A stretch of DNA of 64,000 bases from Campylobacter sp. CCS1377 (GCF_040008265.1 NZ_CP155620.1:248001-312000), one strand, 5' to 3'; positions 1 to 9,078 are shown, counted from the stretch's first letter. The notes: generated by a model not told the origin, from the letters alone. Numbers and translations: made by a program.

Positions 1-951
1 TTTGAAATTTTTTAGATCTTGAATTTTGAATTTTTCTTGGCCAGCAATTTGTATAATTTCTTCATAAGCTTTTTCTTGGTGCTCTGGAAAAAGACTTAAA
101 AGATAAAGTGTCCAAGTCAAAGAACTTGCTGTAGTTTCATGACCGGCTAAAAAAAGCATAGCAACTTGATCTAGAATTTCTTCAAAAGAAAAACGCTCAT
201 TGGTATCTGCATCAATAACTTCAAGTAAAGAAGAAAGAATATCTGAATACCCTTCATGCTTACCGTTGCTCACGGCATCATAACGAGGCTTTATGATATC
301 TGATAAAACTTGGCGTATGAGTGCAGCTGATTTTAATCTTTTTCTCTCACCTAAAATATAAGAAAGCCACTCAGGAAAGCGAAACATTTTCCTCATTGCG
401 GTTTTTACAGTTTCTTCTTGCACGCTAACAAAGGCTTCTAAAACTTCTCTTCCTTTAATTTCATCAAGCTTGGCAGACATTATAGTTCTAAAAATCACAT
501 CAGCAGTGACAAAAGTCATATATTCATCTACTTCGATGATGCTTTTATCAGGGTATTTTTCAAATTTTTGCATTAAATCTTGTACTGCATCACTCATCAA
601 ATCAAAAACTTTAGAAATCCTTGTCATCTCAAAAGAAGGTCTTAAAAGCTCTCTTTGCTTTTCCCAAACTCTGCCATTTGTAGTAAAAATACTCTCGCCA
701 AGCAAAGGGCTTAGAAGTCTATGAAGCAATTCGCTTTTTGGAAAATCCCTTACTTCATCTACCATAATGCGTCTAACTTCTTTAGGGTCATTTACAACAT
801 AAAGATCAAAATTTGGCATTTTGACTCTACCCATTTGCATTTTGTAGCTGCGTTCATATAAACCATCAAGCCAAGATCTGCGTTTAAGTAAGAAGGTTAG
901 AAGTGTAGAAGCTTTATTTTTATAGGGTTTAGGATGAAAAGGACATGGCAT
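1..951 (-). CDS. Cytochrome P450 (CYP172-type), 3'-truncated by window edge
   Basis: Translating the minus strand from the ATG at 951 gives an uninterrupted frame of about 317 residues that runs off the left edge. It begins MPCPFHPKPYK and contains the P450 I-helix oxygen-binding motif AGHETTAS. The haem-cysteine loop would lie beyond the window, so it cannot be checked. It corresponds to Cj1411c of C. jejuni, the single P450 of that species (CYP172A1), whose substrate is not settled. The next gene upstream on the same strand stops at 960, only 9 bases away, so the two are probably cotranscribed. P450s are monooxygenases needing an electron donor such as flavodoxin or ferredoxin; a flavodoxin gene lies at 20219, but a link is only inference. 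Confidence 0.9.
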   Translation of the reverse strand, partial: MPCPFHPKPYKNKASTLLTFLLKRRSWLDGLYERSYKMQMGRVKMPNFDLYVVNDPKEVRRIMVDEVRDFPKSELLHRLLSPLLGESIFTTNGRVWEKQRELLRPSFEMTRISKVFDLMSDAVQDLMQKFEKYPDKSIIEVDEYMTFVTADVIFRTIMSAKLDEIKGREVLEAFVSVQEETVKTAMRKMFRFPEWLSYILGERKRLKSAALIRQVLSDIIKPRYDAVSNGKHEGYSDILSSLLEVIDADTNERFSFEEILDQVAMLFLAGHETTASSLTWTLYLLSLFPEHQEKAYEEIIQIAGQEKFKIQDLKNFK

Positions 952-959
952 GATAACTC

Positions 960-2111
960 CTATTTAATCTTTTCTTCAAGCATTTTTTCTCCTGCAACGA
1001 AATCAAAAAAATCATAATCGCCTTTGATTTCATTGGCAAAAAGATATAAAAAATGCGCTTGATATTTATTTCTTTTTATTTTTTTATAATTTTCTTTTTT
1101 ATATAAGGTATGGAATTTTGGGGATAAAAACTTAGGATAGGTAAAAATTTTATCTTCTTTTACCCCACTTGTTTTTATAAAATCAACTCCAGCAAAACAA
1201 GCTCCATCAATTATCGAGCCAAAATCATACCATAAAATTTTATCTTGTTTTATCAAAAATTTTAAATCTTGTCTGAAATTTTCAGATATTTTTTGATAAC
1301 TTACCAAAGGAATGCACTCTCCTAAAGTTAAAACTTTCAAAGAGTGAAATTTAACATTTTCTTTTAAACACTTTTTAACAAGCAAGGCTAAAACTTTAAC
1401 GCAAAGTATAGTTCCAACGCTATGGGCGCATAAAATTAACTCATAATTTTTTGTATTTTGATTGTTTTTTAAAGTGTTAAAAATAGTATCTGCAAATTCA
1501 TTCATTCTAAGATCTAGCACCCCTTGTCTGCGTTTTTCCCAATTAGCACAAAAAGAACAAATTCGCGAAATCCAAAAGGCGCCGATTTTTTTGCCAAATT
1601 CAAATAGTATTTTAATGCTAAAATAAAAAAGTGCAATGAAAATAAAACTTGCAAATATCAAGCTTAAGGAATTAAAATCCATTAAAAATCTTACCCCATA
1701 AAACCCAAATGCACTAATGAAAAAAGTGAGTGAAAAAGAAAAAAGCACATAAAAAAAAGGGTAATATCCAGTGATAAGCTGATAAATAGACTCTTTACCA
1801 AATTTAATAAAAAGTCCTGTAATGGTATAAATTCGAAAAAAACTCCACCAATCTTTTAGCGCATCGAGTAAATTTTCAGACCAGTTTTTTTTAACGACAT
1901 CATTCCAAGCTAGAAAAGTATAAGTTGTGTTTGAATTTGGGGTTGAAATTTTCCATGTGGGGTATTTTTTTATTTCGGCTTTACTTGTTTGATATGTGAA
2001 AGATGAGATTTTATTTTGCTCATTAATATTTTTTTTAAACATAGAAAAATAATGTCTATAGCCTCTAGGATCATATCCAGCTATATAAAAAGTATCACGA
2101 GTTATATTCAT
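960..2111 (-). CDS. Membrane protein with lipase-like nucleophile motif (Cj1412c type)
   Basis: A 383-residue protein, unnamed in the family. Two or three strongly hydrophobic segments lie around residues 115-170. After them comes a soluble part with LILCAHSVGT, near residue 230. This fits the G/A-H-S-x-G nucleophile elbow of alpha/beta-hydrolases (lipases, thioesterases), with Ser as the likely nucleophile. The acidic and histidine members of a triad cannot be assigned by eye. It sits between the P450 and kpsS on the same strand, as in C. jejuni. A lipid or acyl-ester hydrolase function is inference; a role with the P450 is possible because the two are nearly contiguous. Confidence 0.75.
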   Translation of the reverse strand: MNITRDTFYIAGYDPRGYRHYFSMFKKNINEQNKISSFTYQTSKAEIKKYPTWKISTPNSNTTYTFLAWNDVVKKNWSENLLDALKDWWSFFRIYTITGLFIKFGKESIYQLITGYYPFFYVLFSFSLTFFISAFGFYGVRFLMDFNSLSLIFASFIFIALFYFSIKILFEFGKKIGAFWISRICSFCANWEKRRQGVLDLRMNEFADTIFNTLKNNQNTKNYELILCAHSVGTILCVKVLALLVKKCLKENVKFHSLKVLTLGECIPLVSYQKISENFRQDLKFLIKQDKILWYDFGSIIDGACFAGVDFIKTSGVKEDKIFTYPKFLSPKFHTLYKKENYKKIKRNKYQAHFLYLFANEIKGDYDFFDFVAGEKMLEEKIK

Positions 2112-2189
2112 AAAACACCATTGTTTAAGATAAAAATTTTCAAAAATGCTACCTAAGCAAGATTATTTTGTCAAGCGTTTTTTTGAATT

Positions 2190-3365
2190 TTAAAAAATGT
2201 TTTTATAAAAATTTCCATTGATTTGATTTATTTTTAAGAGATATTGTTTGAAGTTATGTTGAATTTTTGGATTTGGTTTATAAGCATGTGCTTCTTTCCA
2301 AAAAGAATGAAGTTTTTTAGGATAGCTTAAACCTTCTATATCGTAAAATGCTTTTCCGCAAACCTTAGTCGGACAACCTTCTAAAATAGCACTAAGACCT
2401 ACTGTTGAATTTATGGTAATGCAGCCTAGCGCATTTTTTAAAAGACGTGGTAGATAGCTATCATGTACATATAAAATTCTTCCTTCAACACGGTATTTTT
2501 CACTGAGTTCGGTGATTAATTTAGCGTAATTTCTATAACCACGATCCATAGGATGATGCTTAAAAATCAAATAAGACTTTGCTCTTGCGTGATTTGCAAA
2601 AGAAAGTATGGTTTCTTCAATGAAATCTTCAATGCTTTTTTGATAATGAAATAAAATTTGCGTGTCATTATAAACTTGCAAAATGGCAAGAAAATACTTT
2701 TTTTCTAAATTTGCAATTTTATTGTTTAATTTTTTTTCGCTGATTTTATAATAATATTTTCTAATTAAAGAACGCAACCAAATCAAGCATTCTAAAGGAT
2801 TTAGCGTGCGATGGTGGAGTTTGTTGTTGAAAAATGGTGCAAGTAAAAAAGAAAAAAGCCAATATAAAAACGCGTAAAAACCCATAAATTTGAACGCACC
2901 TGGAATTTCTTTGATTTTTAAATCGTCATTGAAATGATTATAGAGATAAAATTCTTTATTTCTAGGAATTTGCGAATTTGCATTGACTCCGTTTTTTTCA
3001 AAAGTAATGCAATATGGTCTAAGATAGCCTTCTTCAAAAATCCAAATTTCGATATTTAATTTTTTAGCCACCCCAATAGCTGTGCTATGAATAAAACGAC
3101 AATCATTATACATAATAATGGCTTGAGTATTGTGTTGTTTAAAGAAATTTTCATAAAACAAAGCCAAATTTTCTTTAGAACCTTTATATTTTTTTCCTTT
3201 TGGATAGAAAATGAAATCCCCGCCTGTGAAGTTAATCTTGCTGACTTTAGCATTATATTTTTGCAATCTTTTAGAAAGGTGGGTAAAAAAATTACCTATG
3301 GGACCTTGTAAAAGAGTTACGTTTTTATTGCTTAATTCTTTTTCTATTTTTTCATTAAAATTCAT
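2190..3365 (-). CDS. kpsS: Capsule polysaccharide lipid-linker protein KpsS
   Basis: 391 residues, the usual length for KpsS. The N-terminal LLQGPIGNFFTHLSKRL and the central KHHPMDRGYRNY are typical of the KpsS/KpsC family. KpsS is a beta-Kdo transferase that starts the poly-Kdo linker on phosphatidylglycerol, on which group 2-type capsules are built at the inner face of the cytoplasmic membrane. KpsC normally extends this linker. In C. jejuni kpsC lies directly upstream of kpsS; here the upstream neighbour is selC and then purA on the opposite strand, so kpsC is not adjacent. The gene starts at the ATG at 3365. Promoter elements were not clear in the AT-rich stretch just upstream. Confidence 0.93.
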   Translation of the reverse strand: MNFNEKIEKELSNKNVTLLQGPIGNFFTHLSKRLQKYNAKVSKINFTGGDFIFYPKGKKYKGSKENLALFYENFFKQHNTQAIIMYNDCRFIHSTAIGVAKKLNIEIWIFEEGYLRPYCITFEKNGVNANSQIPRNKEFYLYNHFNDDLKIKEIPGAFKFMGFYAFLYWLFSFLLAPFFNNKLHHRTLNPLECLIWLRSLIRKYYYKISEKKLNNKIANLEKKYFLAILQVYNDTQILFHYQKSIEDFIEETILSFANHARAKSYLIFKHHPMDRGYRNYAKLITELSEKYRVEGRILYVHDSYLPRLLKNALGCITINSTVGLSAILEGCPTKVCGKAFYDIEGLSYPKKLHSFWKEAHAYKPNPKIQHNFKQYLLKINQINGNFYKNIF

Positions 3366-3508
3366 CTTAAGTTATCTTTAAATTCATTATAGTTTCATTT
3401 AAAATAATTTTTGTATTTTATCTCAATTTAACTTCAATTCGTATAAATTTTTAATGATTTAAAATATAGAAACTTTTAGAATTTTCTTTGTTTTTATTGA
3501 AAAAAAGA

Positions 3509-3514
3509 TATAAT
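3509..3514 (+). promoter_or_regulatory. -10 element for selC
   Basis: A perfect TATAAT preceded by GA lies 12 bases upstream of the mature tRNA 5' end, in a T-rich context typical of Campylobacter sigma-70 promoters, which often lack a clear -35 box. Its placement fits transcription starting a few bases before the tRNA. Confidence 0.6.
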
Positions 3515-3525
3515 AAAGCTTTTTT

Positions 3526-3623
3526 GGAAGATTAGCGTATCTGGTGATCGCCACTGACTTCAAATCAGATGAAAGGGTAGCTGGCTATTCTTTGGGGAGT
3601 TCGATTCTCTCATCTTCTCGCCG
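3526..3623 (+). tRNA. selC: tRNA-Sec (anticodon TCA)
   Basis: The RNA folds as a selenocysteine tRNA: it opens GGAAGATT as other bacterial selC genes do, has an anticodon arm CTGA-CTTCAAA-TCAG with anticodon TCA at 3560-3562, a long variable arm after it, and a T arm GGGAG-TTCGATT-CTCTC. About 98 nucleotides, long as expected for tRNA-Sec. The 3' part ATCTTCTCGCCG does not end in a plain CCA, and the first acceptor pair would be G-U, so the exact 3' end is uncertain. Its presence implies the cell reads UGA as selenocysteine, in Campylobacter classically for formate dehydrogenase FdhA. selA, selB and fdhA are not in this window. Confidence 0.92.
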
Positions 3624-3696
3624 TAAAATCGTGTTTTAGCTTAGTTTTAAGTTTTCTTTGTAAAATAAGCGTGATTCATAAAATGGAGATAAATAA

Positions 3697-4947
3697 ATGA
3701 GTAAAGCAGATATTGTCGTCGGAATTCAATGGGGTGATGAAGGCAAAGGTAAAGTTGTAGATAAATTATGTGAAAATTATGATTTTGTATGTCGTAGTGC
3801 GGGTGGGCATAATGCAGGGCATACTATTTGGGTAAATGGAATTCGTTACGCACTTCACTTAATGCCAAGCGGGGTTTTGCATCCAAGATGTATAAATGTT
3901 ATAGGTAATGGCGTTGTGGTATCACCTGAAGTTTTGATTGCCGAAATGGCACAATTTGAGAATTTAAAAGGAAGATTATATATCAGCGATAGAGCGCATT
4001 TAAATTTGGCGCATCATTCTTTAATAGACATTGCAAAAGAAAAATTAAAAGGCGATAAAGCCATTGGTACAACAGGTAAGGGTATAGGACCTTCTTATGC
4101 TGATAAAATTAATCGCGTAGGACACAGAGTGGGTGAGCTTTTAGAGCCTGAGAGATTATGCGAGAATTTATTTAAAGATTTTGAAGAAAATAAAATTTTA
4201 TTTTCTATTTTGGAGATTGATATTCCTGAATACGAAAGCTTATTGAAAGATTTAAAGCGTTTTAGTGAAATTTTAAGTCCTTATATTACAGATACCACAA
4301 GAATGCTATGGAAAGCTTTGGATGAAGATAAGAGAATTTTACTTGAAGGCGCACAAGGTTCTATGCTAGATATTGATCATGGGACTTATCCTTATGTTAC
4401 AAGTTCTAATACTATTTCAGCTGGAGCTTTAACAGGGCTTGGATTAAATCCTAAGGAAATTGGTGAAGTAATAGGCATAGTAAAAGCTTATACGACCCGC
4501 GTAGGCAATGGTGCTTTTCCAACGGAAGATAAAGGCGAGTATGGCGAAAAAATTGCACAGATTGGCAAAGAAATTGGTGTAAGTACTGGTAGAAAAAGGC
4601 GTTGTGGTTGGTATGATGCCGTAGCGGTGAAATATACTGCAAGACTTAACGGACTTGATAGCTTGTCTTTAATGAAACTCGATGTTTTGGATGGCTTTGA
4701 GAAAGTGAAAATTTGCCGTGCTTATGAATACAAAGGAGAAGAAATTACTTATATACCAAGTGATTTGGAAAATGCAAAGCCAATTTATGAAGAAATGGAT
4801 GGGTGGGACAAAGTTTTTGGTATAAGAGATTATGATTTGTTGCCTGAAAATGCAAAGAAATATATCAAGCGTTTAGAAGAGTTAAGTGGCGTAAAAGTCA
4901 AATATATTTCTACAAGCCCTGAAAGAGATGATACTATTGTTTTATGA
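3697..4947 (+). CDS. purA: Adenylosuccinate synthetase PurA
   Basis: Catalyses GTP-dependent joining of IMP and aspartate to adenylosuccinate, the first committed step of AMP synthesis. The 416-residue length is typical of the family. The N-terminal QWGDEGKGK phosphate-binding loop, GHNAGHT, and [11 protein letters not shown] are its signature segments. The ATG at 3697 follows a GGAG site. Its 3' end overlaps the next gene by four bases (ATGA), so the two are translationally coupled. The pairing of purA with a fliJ-like gene is also seen in Helicobacter pylori (HP0255-HP0256). Confidence 0.97.
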   Translation: MSKADIVVGIQWGDEGKGKVVDKLCENYDFVCRSAGGHNAGHTIWVNGIRYALHLMPSGVLHPRCINVIGNGVVVSPEVLIAEMAQFENLKGRLYISDRAHLNLAHHSLIDIAKEKLKGDKAIGTTGKGIGPSYADKINRVGHRVGELLEPERLCENLFKDFEENKILFSILEIDIPEYESLLKDLKRFSEILSPYITDTTRMLWKALDEDKRILLEGAQGSMLDIDHGTYPYVTSSNTISAGALTGLGLNPKEIGEVIGIVKAYTTRVGNGAFPTEDKGEYGEKIAQIGKEIGVSTGRKRRCGWYDAVAVKYTARLNGLDSLSLMKLDVLDGFEKVKICRAYEYKGEEITYIPSDLENAKPIYEEMDGWDKVFGIRDYDLLPENAKKYIKRLEELSGVKVKYISTSPERDDTIVL

Positions 4948-5369
4948 AAACAAAATATGAAACGGTATTAAAAGTTAAAAAACGACAATTGGATAATGCT
5001 GAAAATAATTTAAACAAAGCAAGAGCAAGGCAAATGGAACATGAGAAGGCTTATGTGCTTGCTAAACAAGAGTGTGAGCAATTTAGCTTGCCAAAATCTG
5101 GCAGTATTGAACTTTTAAAATCAAATTTAACAATTATTGATATTGCAAGAAGTGTTAAGAATGAGGCTTTGCAAAAGGTGGAATTGTCTAAAAAAGAAAT
5201 GGTGCACTATCAACATCTTTATAAAAAGGCGCATTTAGATTATGAAAAAATGAAATATTTGCAAAGTGAAGAACTCAAAAAAATTCAAATTCAACTCAAA
5301 AAAAGTGAAGAAAAATTTATAGATGAATTGGCTGTTAGTAGGTATTTTATGGAGAAGATAAATGATTAA
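4944..5369 (+). CDS. FliJ-like flagellar export chaperone (Cj1497c/HP0256 type)
   Basis: 141 residues, almost entirely charged, heptad-rich helix with no membrane segment, as expected for FliJ, the coiled-coil stalk of the flagellar type III export ATPase that also recycles export chaperones. Sequence conservation of FliJ is too low to identify it by motif; the call rests on length, coiled-coil character and position directly after purA, the same arrangement as HP0256 of H. pylori, described as a FliJ homologue. It overlaps purA by 4 bases and the next gene by 8, so all three are one transcription unit. Confidence 0.7.
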   Translation: MKTKYETVLKVKKRQLDNAENNLNKARARQMEHEKAYVLAKQECEQFSLPKSGSIELLKSNLTIIDIARSVKNEALQKVELSKKEMVHYQHLYKKAHLDYEKMKYLQSEELKKIQIQLKKSEEKFIDELAVSRYFMEKIND

Positions 5370-5901
5370 AAAATTTTGTGTTTTTTTAGCGTTGTGCGGG
5401 GTAATTTTAGGGGCAAATGAACAAGAATGTCAATTATATTTTGAAGCTAAAAAAGCTGAACTTGCAGCACAAATAAAAGAATTTGATGAAGCAAAACAGG
5501 CTTTAGAAGCTTATAGGGCATCTTTTGAAGCTTTGCAAAAAGAAAAGTCGGATTATTTGTTAAATAAAGAAAAAGAATTAAATGCTACTTTAGCTCAGAT
5601 ACAAAGCTTAAAAGATGAAAATCAAAGATTATTAGCTCAACAAGAACAAATTTTAAAATCTATCAATGAAAAAACCACAGGGCGCATTAAAGAAATTTAT
5701 TCTCAGATGAAAGATGCAGCTATCGCAGATGTATTAAGTCAAATGGATAATGAAGAGGCTTCAAAAATTATGTTTTCTTTAGAACCACGAAAAATTTCAG
5801 GTGTGCTTTCAAAAATGGATCCTAAAAAGGCTGGAGAATTAACTTTAGTGCTTAAAAATTTTGAAGATGAGGCAAAAGATAAGAATATAACTTCGCCTTG
5901 A
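5362..5901 (+). CDS. MotE-like periplasmic coiled-coil protein (Cj1496c type), probable N-glycoprotein
   Basis: 179 residues. An N-terminal signal peptide ([17 protein letters not shown]) is followed by a coiled coil at about 25-110 and a C-terminal helical domain at about 115-170 resembling the MgtE N-terminal/FliG-like fold found in MotE, a chaperone for flagellar motor stators. The C. jejuni homologue Cj1496c is a glycoprotein reported to affect invasion and chick colonisation. Two bacterial sequons are visible: E-L-N-A-T with Asn74 and D-K-N-I-T with Asn175, both on the exported part, so PglB encoded at 55396 could modify them. It overlaps the FliJ-like gene by 8 bases, which supports a motility role. 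Confidence 0.82.
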   Translation: MIKKFCVFLALCGVILGANEQECQLYFEAKKAELAAQIKEFDEAKQALEAYRASFEALQKEKSDYLLNKEKELNATLAQIQSLKDENQRLLAQQEQILKSINEKTTGRIKEIYSQMKDAAIADVLSQMDNEEASKIMFSLEPRKISGVLSKMDPKKAGELTLVLKNFEDEAKDKNITSP

Positions 5902-5997
5902 AAAATTTTAAATAATTTTTGTTATGAATTTTGTAATTTAACCCTTATTTTATCAAAAATGAGATAAGATTTGTGAATTTATAAAGAAAGGTTAAAA

Positions 5998-6549
5998 ATG
6001 CGTATCAAATTACCCCATGTGCCTTATATTTGCAATAAAATAGTTTTAGATATGGTAAATTCTTCTTTTATAGAAATCAAAGATAATATTGATAATTTAA
6101 ACAAAAGTGCAAGAGAAATTTTAGAGCAGGATTTAGCGCAAGAAAGAAAGCTTGATGAGAAAGCCAAAGAACTTTTGCAAGAACAAGAAGAAGAAATGGA
6201 ATTGATGCAAGTTGATAGAAAAAATATGTTTTGGCTTGTGAAGAAAAAACTTGCTCCAGATTTTGGTGTGATTTTAAATTCTGAAGATCGCTATAATAAT
6301 TTAGCGCATAAAATTTTAGAGAATTTTGTAGAAAATGATTATATTAATTTCAATGTATCAGAAAATAGAGTAAAAAATCTTATTTTTTTAAGCATTGAAA
6401 GCTATCTTAAAATTTATGAAGATTTAGAAGATGAGGTATTGGAAAAAATTTTAAATTACAAGAAAAAGCTTATTCCAGGATCTGAGGAATACGAACTTGT
6501 ATTCGAAAAACTTTATCAAGAAGAGCTTAGAAAAAAAGGTATGCTATGA
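5998..6549 (+). CDS. DUF507 family protein
   Basis: 183 residues, cytoplasmic and highly charged, with no signal or membrane segment. It starts MRIKLPHVPYICNKI and is mostly predicted helix with many Glu/Lys. It matches the DUF507 family found in epsilonproteobacteria, whose function is not known. It overlaps carA by 4 bases, an arrangement also present in C. jejuni (Cj1495c-carA), so coexpression with pyrimidine/arginine precursor synthesis is likely. A GAAAGG site precedes the ATG at 5998. The 96 bases before it hold a possible promoter but no clear terminator. Confidence 0.8.
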   Translation: MRIKLPHVPYICNKIVLDMVNSSFIEIKDNIDNLNKSAREILEQDLAQERKLDEKAKELLQEQEEEMELMQVDRKNMFWLVKKKLAPDFGVILNSEDRYNNLAHKILENFVENDYINFNVSENRVKNLIFLSIESYLKIYEDLEDEVLEKILNYKKKLIPGSEEYELVFEKLYQEELRKKGML

Positions 6550-7664
6550 AAGTTTTCATTTACTTAGAAAATGACATTTTTCTTAGTGCTGATGCATTTG
6601 GAGAAGAAGGAACTTTTTTTGGTGAATTGGTTTTTAATACTTCATTAACTGGTTATCAAGAAATCATTTCAGATCCTTCTTATGCTGGACAATTTATTGT
6701 TTTTTCTATGCCAGAAATTGGCATTGTAGGGACAAATGATGATGACAATGAAAGCAAGGAAGTTTTTGCAAGCGGCGTTTTGATGCGTGAATTAAATGAT
6801 AATTTTTCAAATTTTAGAGCCAAAGAAAGTTTAAGCACTTATCTTAAAAAGCACCAAAAAATAGGGGTTTATAATATTGATACAAGGTTTTTAGTCAAAA
6901 TGATAAGAGATTGTGGAAATTTAAGAGCGGTTATTTCTACTGAAATTTCAAGCAAAGAAGAATTAAAAGAAAGATTATTAAAGAGTGCGAAAATTGATGA
7001 GGTTAATTATGTTGCAAAAGTAAGTACTAAAAAGTCTTATATCCACAAACAAAGCGTTTGGGACGAAAAAAGTCAAAATTACGCAAGTGTTAAAAAAAGT
7101 GCTAAAAAAGTTGCCGTGATAGATTATGGTGTGAAGAGAAATATTTTAAATGAATTAGTAAATGTAGGCTTTGAAGTTGAAGTTTTTCCTTATAATACCA
7201 AAGCAGATTTATTAATTTCATTATACAAAGAAGGAAAAATTCACGGTGTTTTTCTTTCTAATGGTCCAGGAGAGCCAAGAATTTTAAAACAAGAAATTGC
7301 AGAGATTAAGAAATTAGCTCAAGCTAAAATTCCTATGCTGGGAATTTGTTTAGGCCATCAGCTTTTAAGCAATGCCTTTGGTTATGAAACTTATAAAATG
7401 AAATTTGGTCAACATGGAGCCAATCATCCTGTTTTGAACCAGATTACAAAACAAGTTGAAATCACAGCACAAAATCATAATTATAATGTCCCAGAGGAGC
7501 TTTGCGAAGTGGCTTTAATCACTCATAGAAATTTATTTGGTGATAATGTTGAAGGGGTTAAATATAAAGACTATCCTATTATTTCAGTACAGCATCATCC
7601 AGAAAGCTCATCAGGTCCTCATGAAAGCAAATATATTTTTAAGGAATTCATGGCTTTATTATGA
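6546..7664 (+). CDS. carA: Carbamoyl-phosphate synthase small subunit
   Basis: 372 residues. The C-terminal half is a class I glutamine amidotransferase with the catalytic Cys268 in LGICLGHQLL and the His/Glu pair in QHHPESSSGP. This subunit hydrolyses glutamine and passes ammonia to CarB, which makes carbamoyl phosphate for arginine and pyrimidine synthesis. carB is not in the window, as is usual for Campylobacter. Start ATG at 6546 lies inside the end of the preceding gene, and the stop overlaps the next gene by 4 bases, so this is part of a tightly packed operon. Confidence 0.97.
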   Translation: MKVFIYLENDIFLSADAFGEEGTFFGELVFNTSLTGYQEIISDPSYAGQFIVFSMPEIGIVGTNDDDNESKEVFASGVLMRELNDNFSNFRAKESLSTYLKKHQKIGVYNIDTRFLVKMIRDCGNLRAVISTEISSKEELKERLLKSAKIDEVNYVAKVSTKKSYIHKQSVWDEKSQNYASVKKSAKKVAVIDYGVKRNILNELVNVGFEVEVFPYNTKADLLISLYKEGKIHGVFLSNGPGEPRILKQEIAEIKKLAQAKIPMLGICLGHQLLSNAFGYETYKMKFGQHGANHPVLNQITKQVEITAQNHNYNVPEELCEVALITHRNLFGDNVEGVKYKDYPIISVQHHPESSSGPHESKYIFKEFMALL

Positions 7665-8317
7665 GTTTGGATATTTTAACCATCATAAGCACAGCGTTAT
7701 TATCAAGTTTTGGTCATTGTTATTCAATGTGCGGAGGCTTTGCTTTGGCTTTTAATCGTTCAAACTCAGGAGCAAAAAATTTATTTTTACTTAATCTCAG
7801 TTATCATAGTGCTAGAATTTTAGCCTATGTTTGCTTGGGAATTTTATTTGGAATTTTTGGGGGTTTATTGGCTTTTACTCCTTTGACAAAATCTTTATTA
7901 ATGTTTGTTTTGGGCTTATTTATGATTATTTTGGCTTTTTCTTTATTTTTTAGAACAAAATTGCTTTACGCTTTGGAGAATAATTTTATATTTGATTTTT
8001 ATATTAAAAAAATAATGAAAAAATACATTAAATTTAAGGGATTTAAGGCCGCGTTTATTTTGGGTTTTTTAAATGGTTTTGTGCCTTGTGGTCTAGTGTA
8101 TTTTTTTCTGGCAAGTGCAATGAGCAGAGCCAATGTATATGAAGCAGTGCTAATTATGTTAGTATTTGGTGTTTCTACTTTACCCGCTATGATGCTTTTA
8201 TCAAGTTTAATAGAAATGATTAATATGACTTATAAAAAAATATTTAATAATTTATCTTATATTATTATATTATTATATGGATTTTATCTTTGTTATTTAG
8301 GATTTTTATATTTATAA
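7661..8317 (+). CDS. Six-TM UreH/TauE-SafE family membrane protein (COG2836 type)
   Basis: 218 residues with about six hydrophobic helices in two similar halves. The first half carries SSFGHCYSMCGGF and the second LNGFVPCGLVYFFLASAM, conserved in the SafE/UreH-like family. Members of this family are often encoded beside cbb3 oxidase assembly genes and are thought to act in metal or sulfur transport, possibly copper supply; that role has not been shown here. It corresponds to Cj1493c and lies four genes upstream of ccoN's structural operon block. Overlaps carA by 4 bases. Confidence 0.8.
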   Translation: MSLDILTIISTALLSSFGHCYSMCGGFALAFNRSNSGAKNLFLLNLSYHSARILAYVCLGILFGIFGGLLAFTPLTKSLLMFVLGLFMIILAFSLFFRTKLLYALENNFIFDFYIKKIMKKYIKFKGFKAAFILGFLNGFVPCGLVYFFLASAMSRANVYEAVLIMLVFGVSTLPAMMLLSSLIEMINMTYKKIFNNLSYIIILLYGFYLCYLGFLYL

Positions 8318-8338
8318 TTTAAAGTGATAAGGGTATTA

Positions 8339-9025
8339 ATGAAAACGAATTTTAAAAAATTAAGCTTATTAATCGTTGAGGATGAAGAAAGCATTAGAGA
8401 AACGCTGATTGATGCTTTAAAGCCATATTTTTTAAAAATTTTGATCGCACAAAATGGCAATGAGGGTTTAAAAAAATTTAAAAAATTTAAACCCAATTTG
8501 GTACTTTCGGATATTAGTATGCCTATTATGAACGGTTTGGATATGGCAAAAGAAATCAAAAGCATTTCAAAAGAAGTGCCTATTGTTATTATGTCAGCTT
8601 TTTCTGAGAAGGATAGGCTTTTAAAAGCTATTGATGTTGGTGTAGATAAATACCTAATAAAACCCGTAGATATTAAGGAATTGTTACAAATTTTTACATT
8701 ATTAGCGGATAGCAAAATAGAACCTTCTAGTATTGTGGTTATTTCCAAGCATTATCGTTTTGATAAAATTAAAAAAATTCTATTAAAAGACAATCAAGAG
8801 ATTAATTTAACAAAAAAAGAATTTGCCTTTATTGATTTACTTACCGAGCAGCCTGGAGTTTTAGTGTCTCATGAGAGTATTAAAAAAAATATTTGGGCAG
8901 ATGAGTGTGTGAGTAATGCGGCAATTAGAACTTTTATAAAACGAATTCGTGATAAAACAGATGATAAATTTATTAAAAATATTCCAGGTTTGGGCTATAA
9001 GATTAGTCTTGATAATTTAGGATAA
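8339..9025 (+). CDS. OmpR-type response regulator (Cj1491c type), no adjacent kinase
   Basis: 228 residues: receiver domain (about 1-120) with the phospho-acceptor Asp58 in LVLSDISMPIMNG, the acidic pair ED at 15-16 region, and Lys in YLIKPVD; then a winged-helix DNA-binding domain (about 135-228) ending NIPGLGYKIS. I prefer the ATG at 8339, which has AAGGG six bases upstream, to the in-frame GTG at 8324. In C. jejuni a histidine kinase (Cj1492c) sits between the membrane protein gene and this regulator; here the intervening distance is only 21 bases, so the kinase is absent from this site. Its position just before ccoN suggests a role in respiratory gene control, which is inference. Confidence 0.9.
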   Translation: MKTNFKKLSLLIVEDEESIRETLIDALKPYFLKILIAQNGNEGLKKFKKFKPNLVLSDISMPIMNGLDMAKEIKSISKEVPIVIMSAFSEKDRLLKAIDVGVDKYLIKPVDIKELLQIFTLLADSKIEPSSIVVISKHYRFDKIKKILLKDNQEINLTKKEFAFIDLLTEQPGVLVSHESIKKNIWADECVSNAAIRTFIKRIRDKTDDKFIKNIPGLGYKISLDNLG

Positions 9026-9043
9026 GAAATACCTTGAAATATA

Positions 9044-9078
9044 AAAAATAACAAACGATTAACAAAAATGTTATTTTT
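9044..9078. repeat. Inverted repeat between response regulator and ccoN
   Basis: Perfect 10-base arms AAAAATAACA (9044-9053) and TGTTATTTTT (9069-9078) around a 15-base loop, 18 bases after the regulator stop. The right arm ends in T, so it may serve as a weak terminator for the upstream operon or as an operator in front of ccoN. The stem is almost all A-U, so stability is low. Confidence 0.4.

Noticed and set aside
470-724. 84-codon plus-strand frame in the P450 region
   Set aside because: It is antisense to the P450 frame, which has clear family motifs, so it is a shadow frame.
3056-3311. Overlapping frames of about 65-75 codons inside kpsS on both strands
   Set aside because: They lie wholly inside the well-supported kpsS frame, have no ribosome site and show only AT-driven hydrophobic composition.
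8324-8338. GTG start for the response regulator
   Set aside because: The ATG at 8339 has a better-spaced AAGGG site and gives the usual receiver start; the GTG lacks a site.
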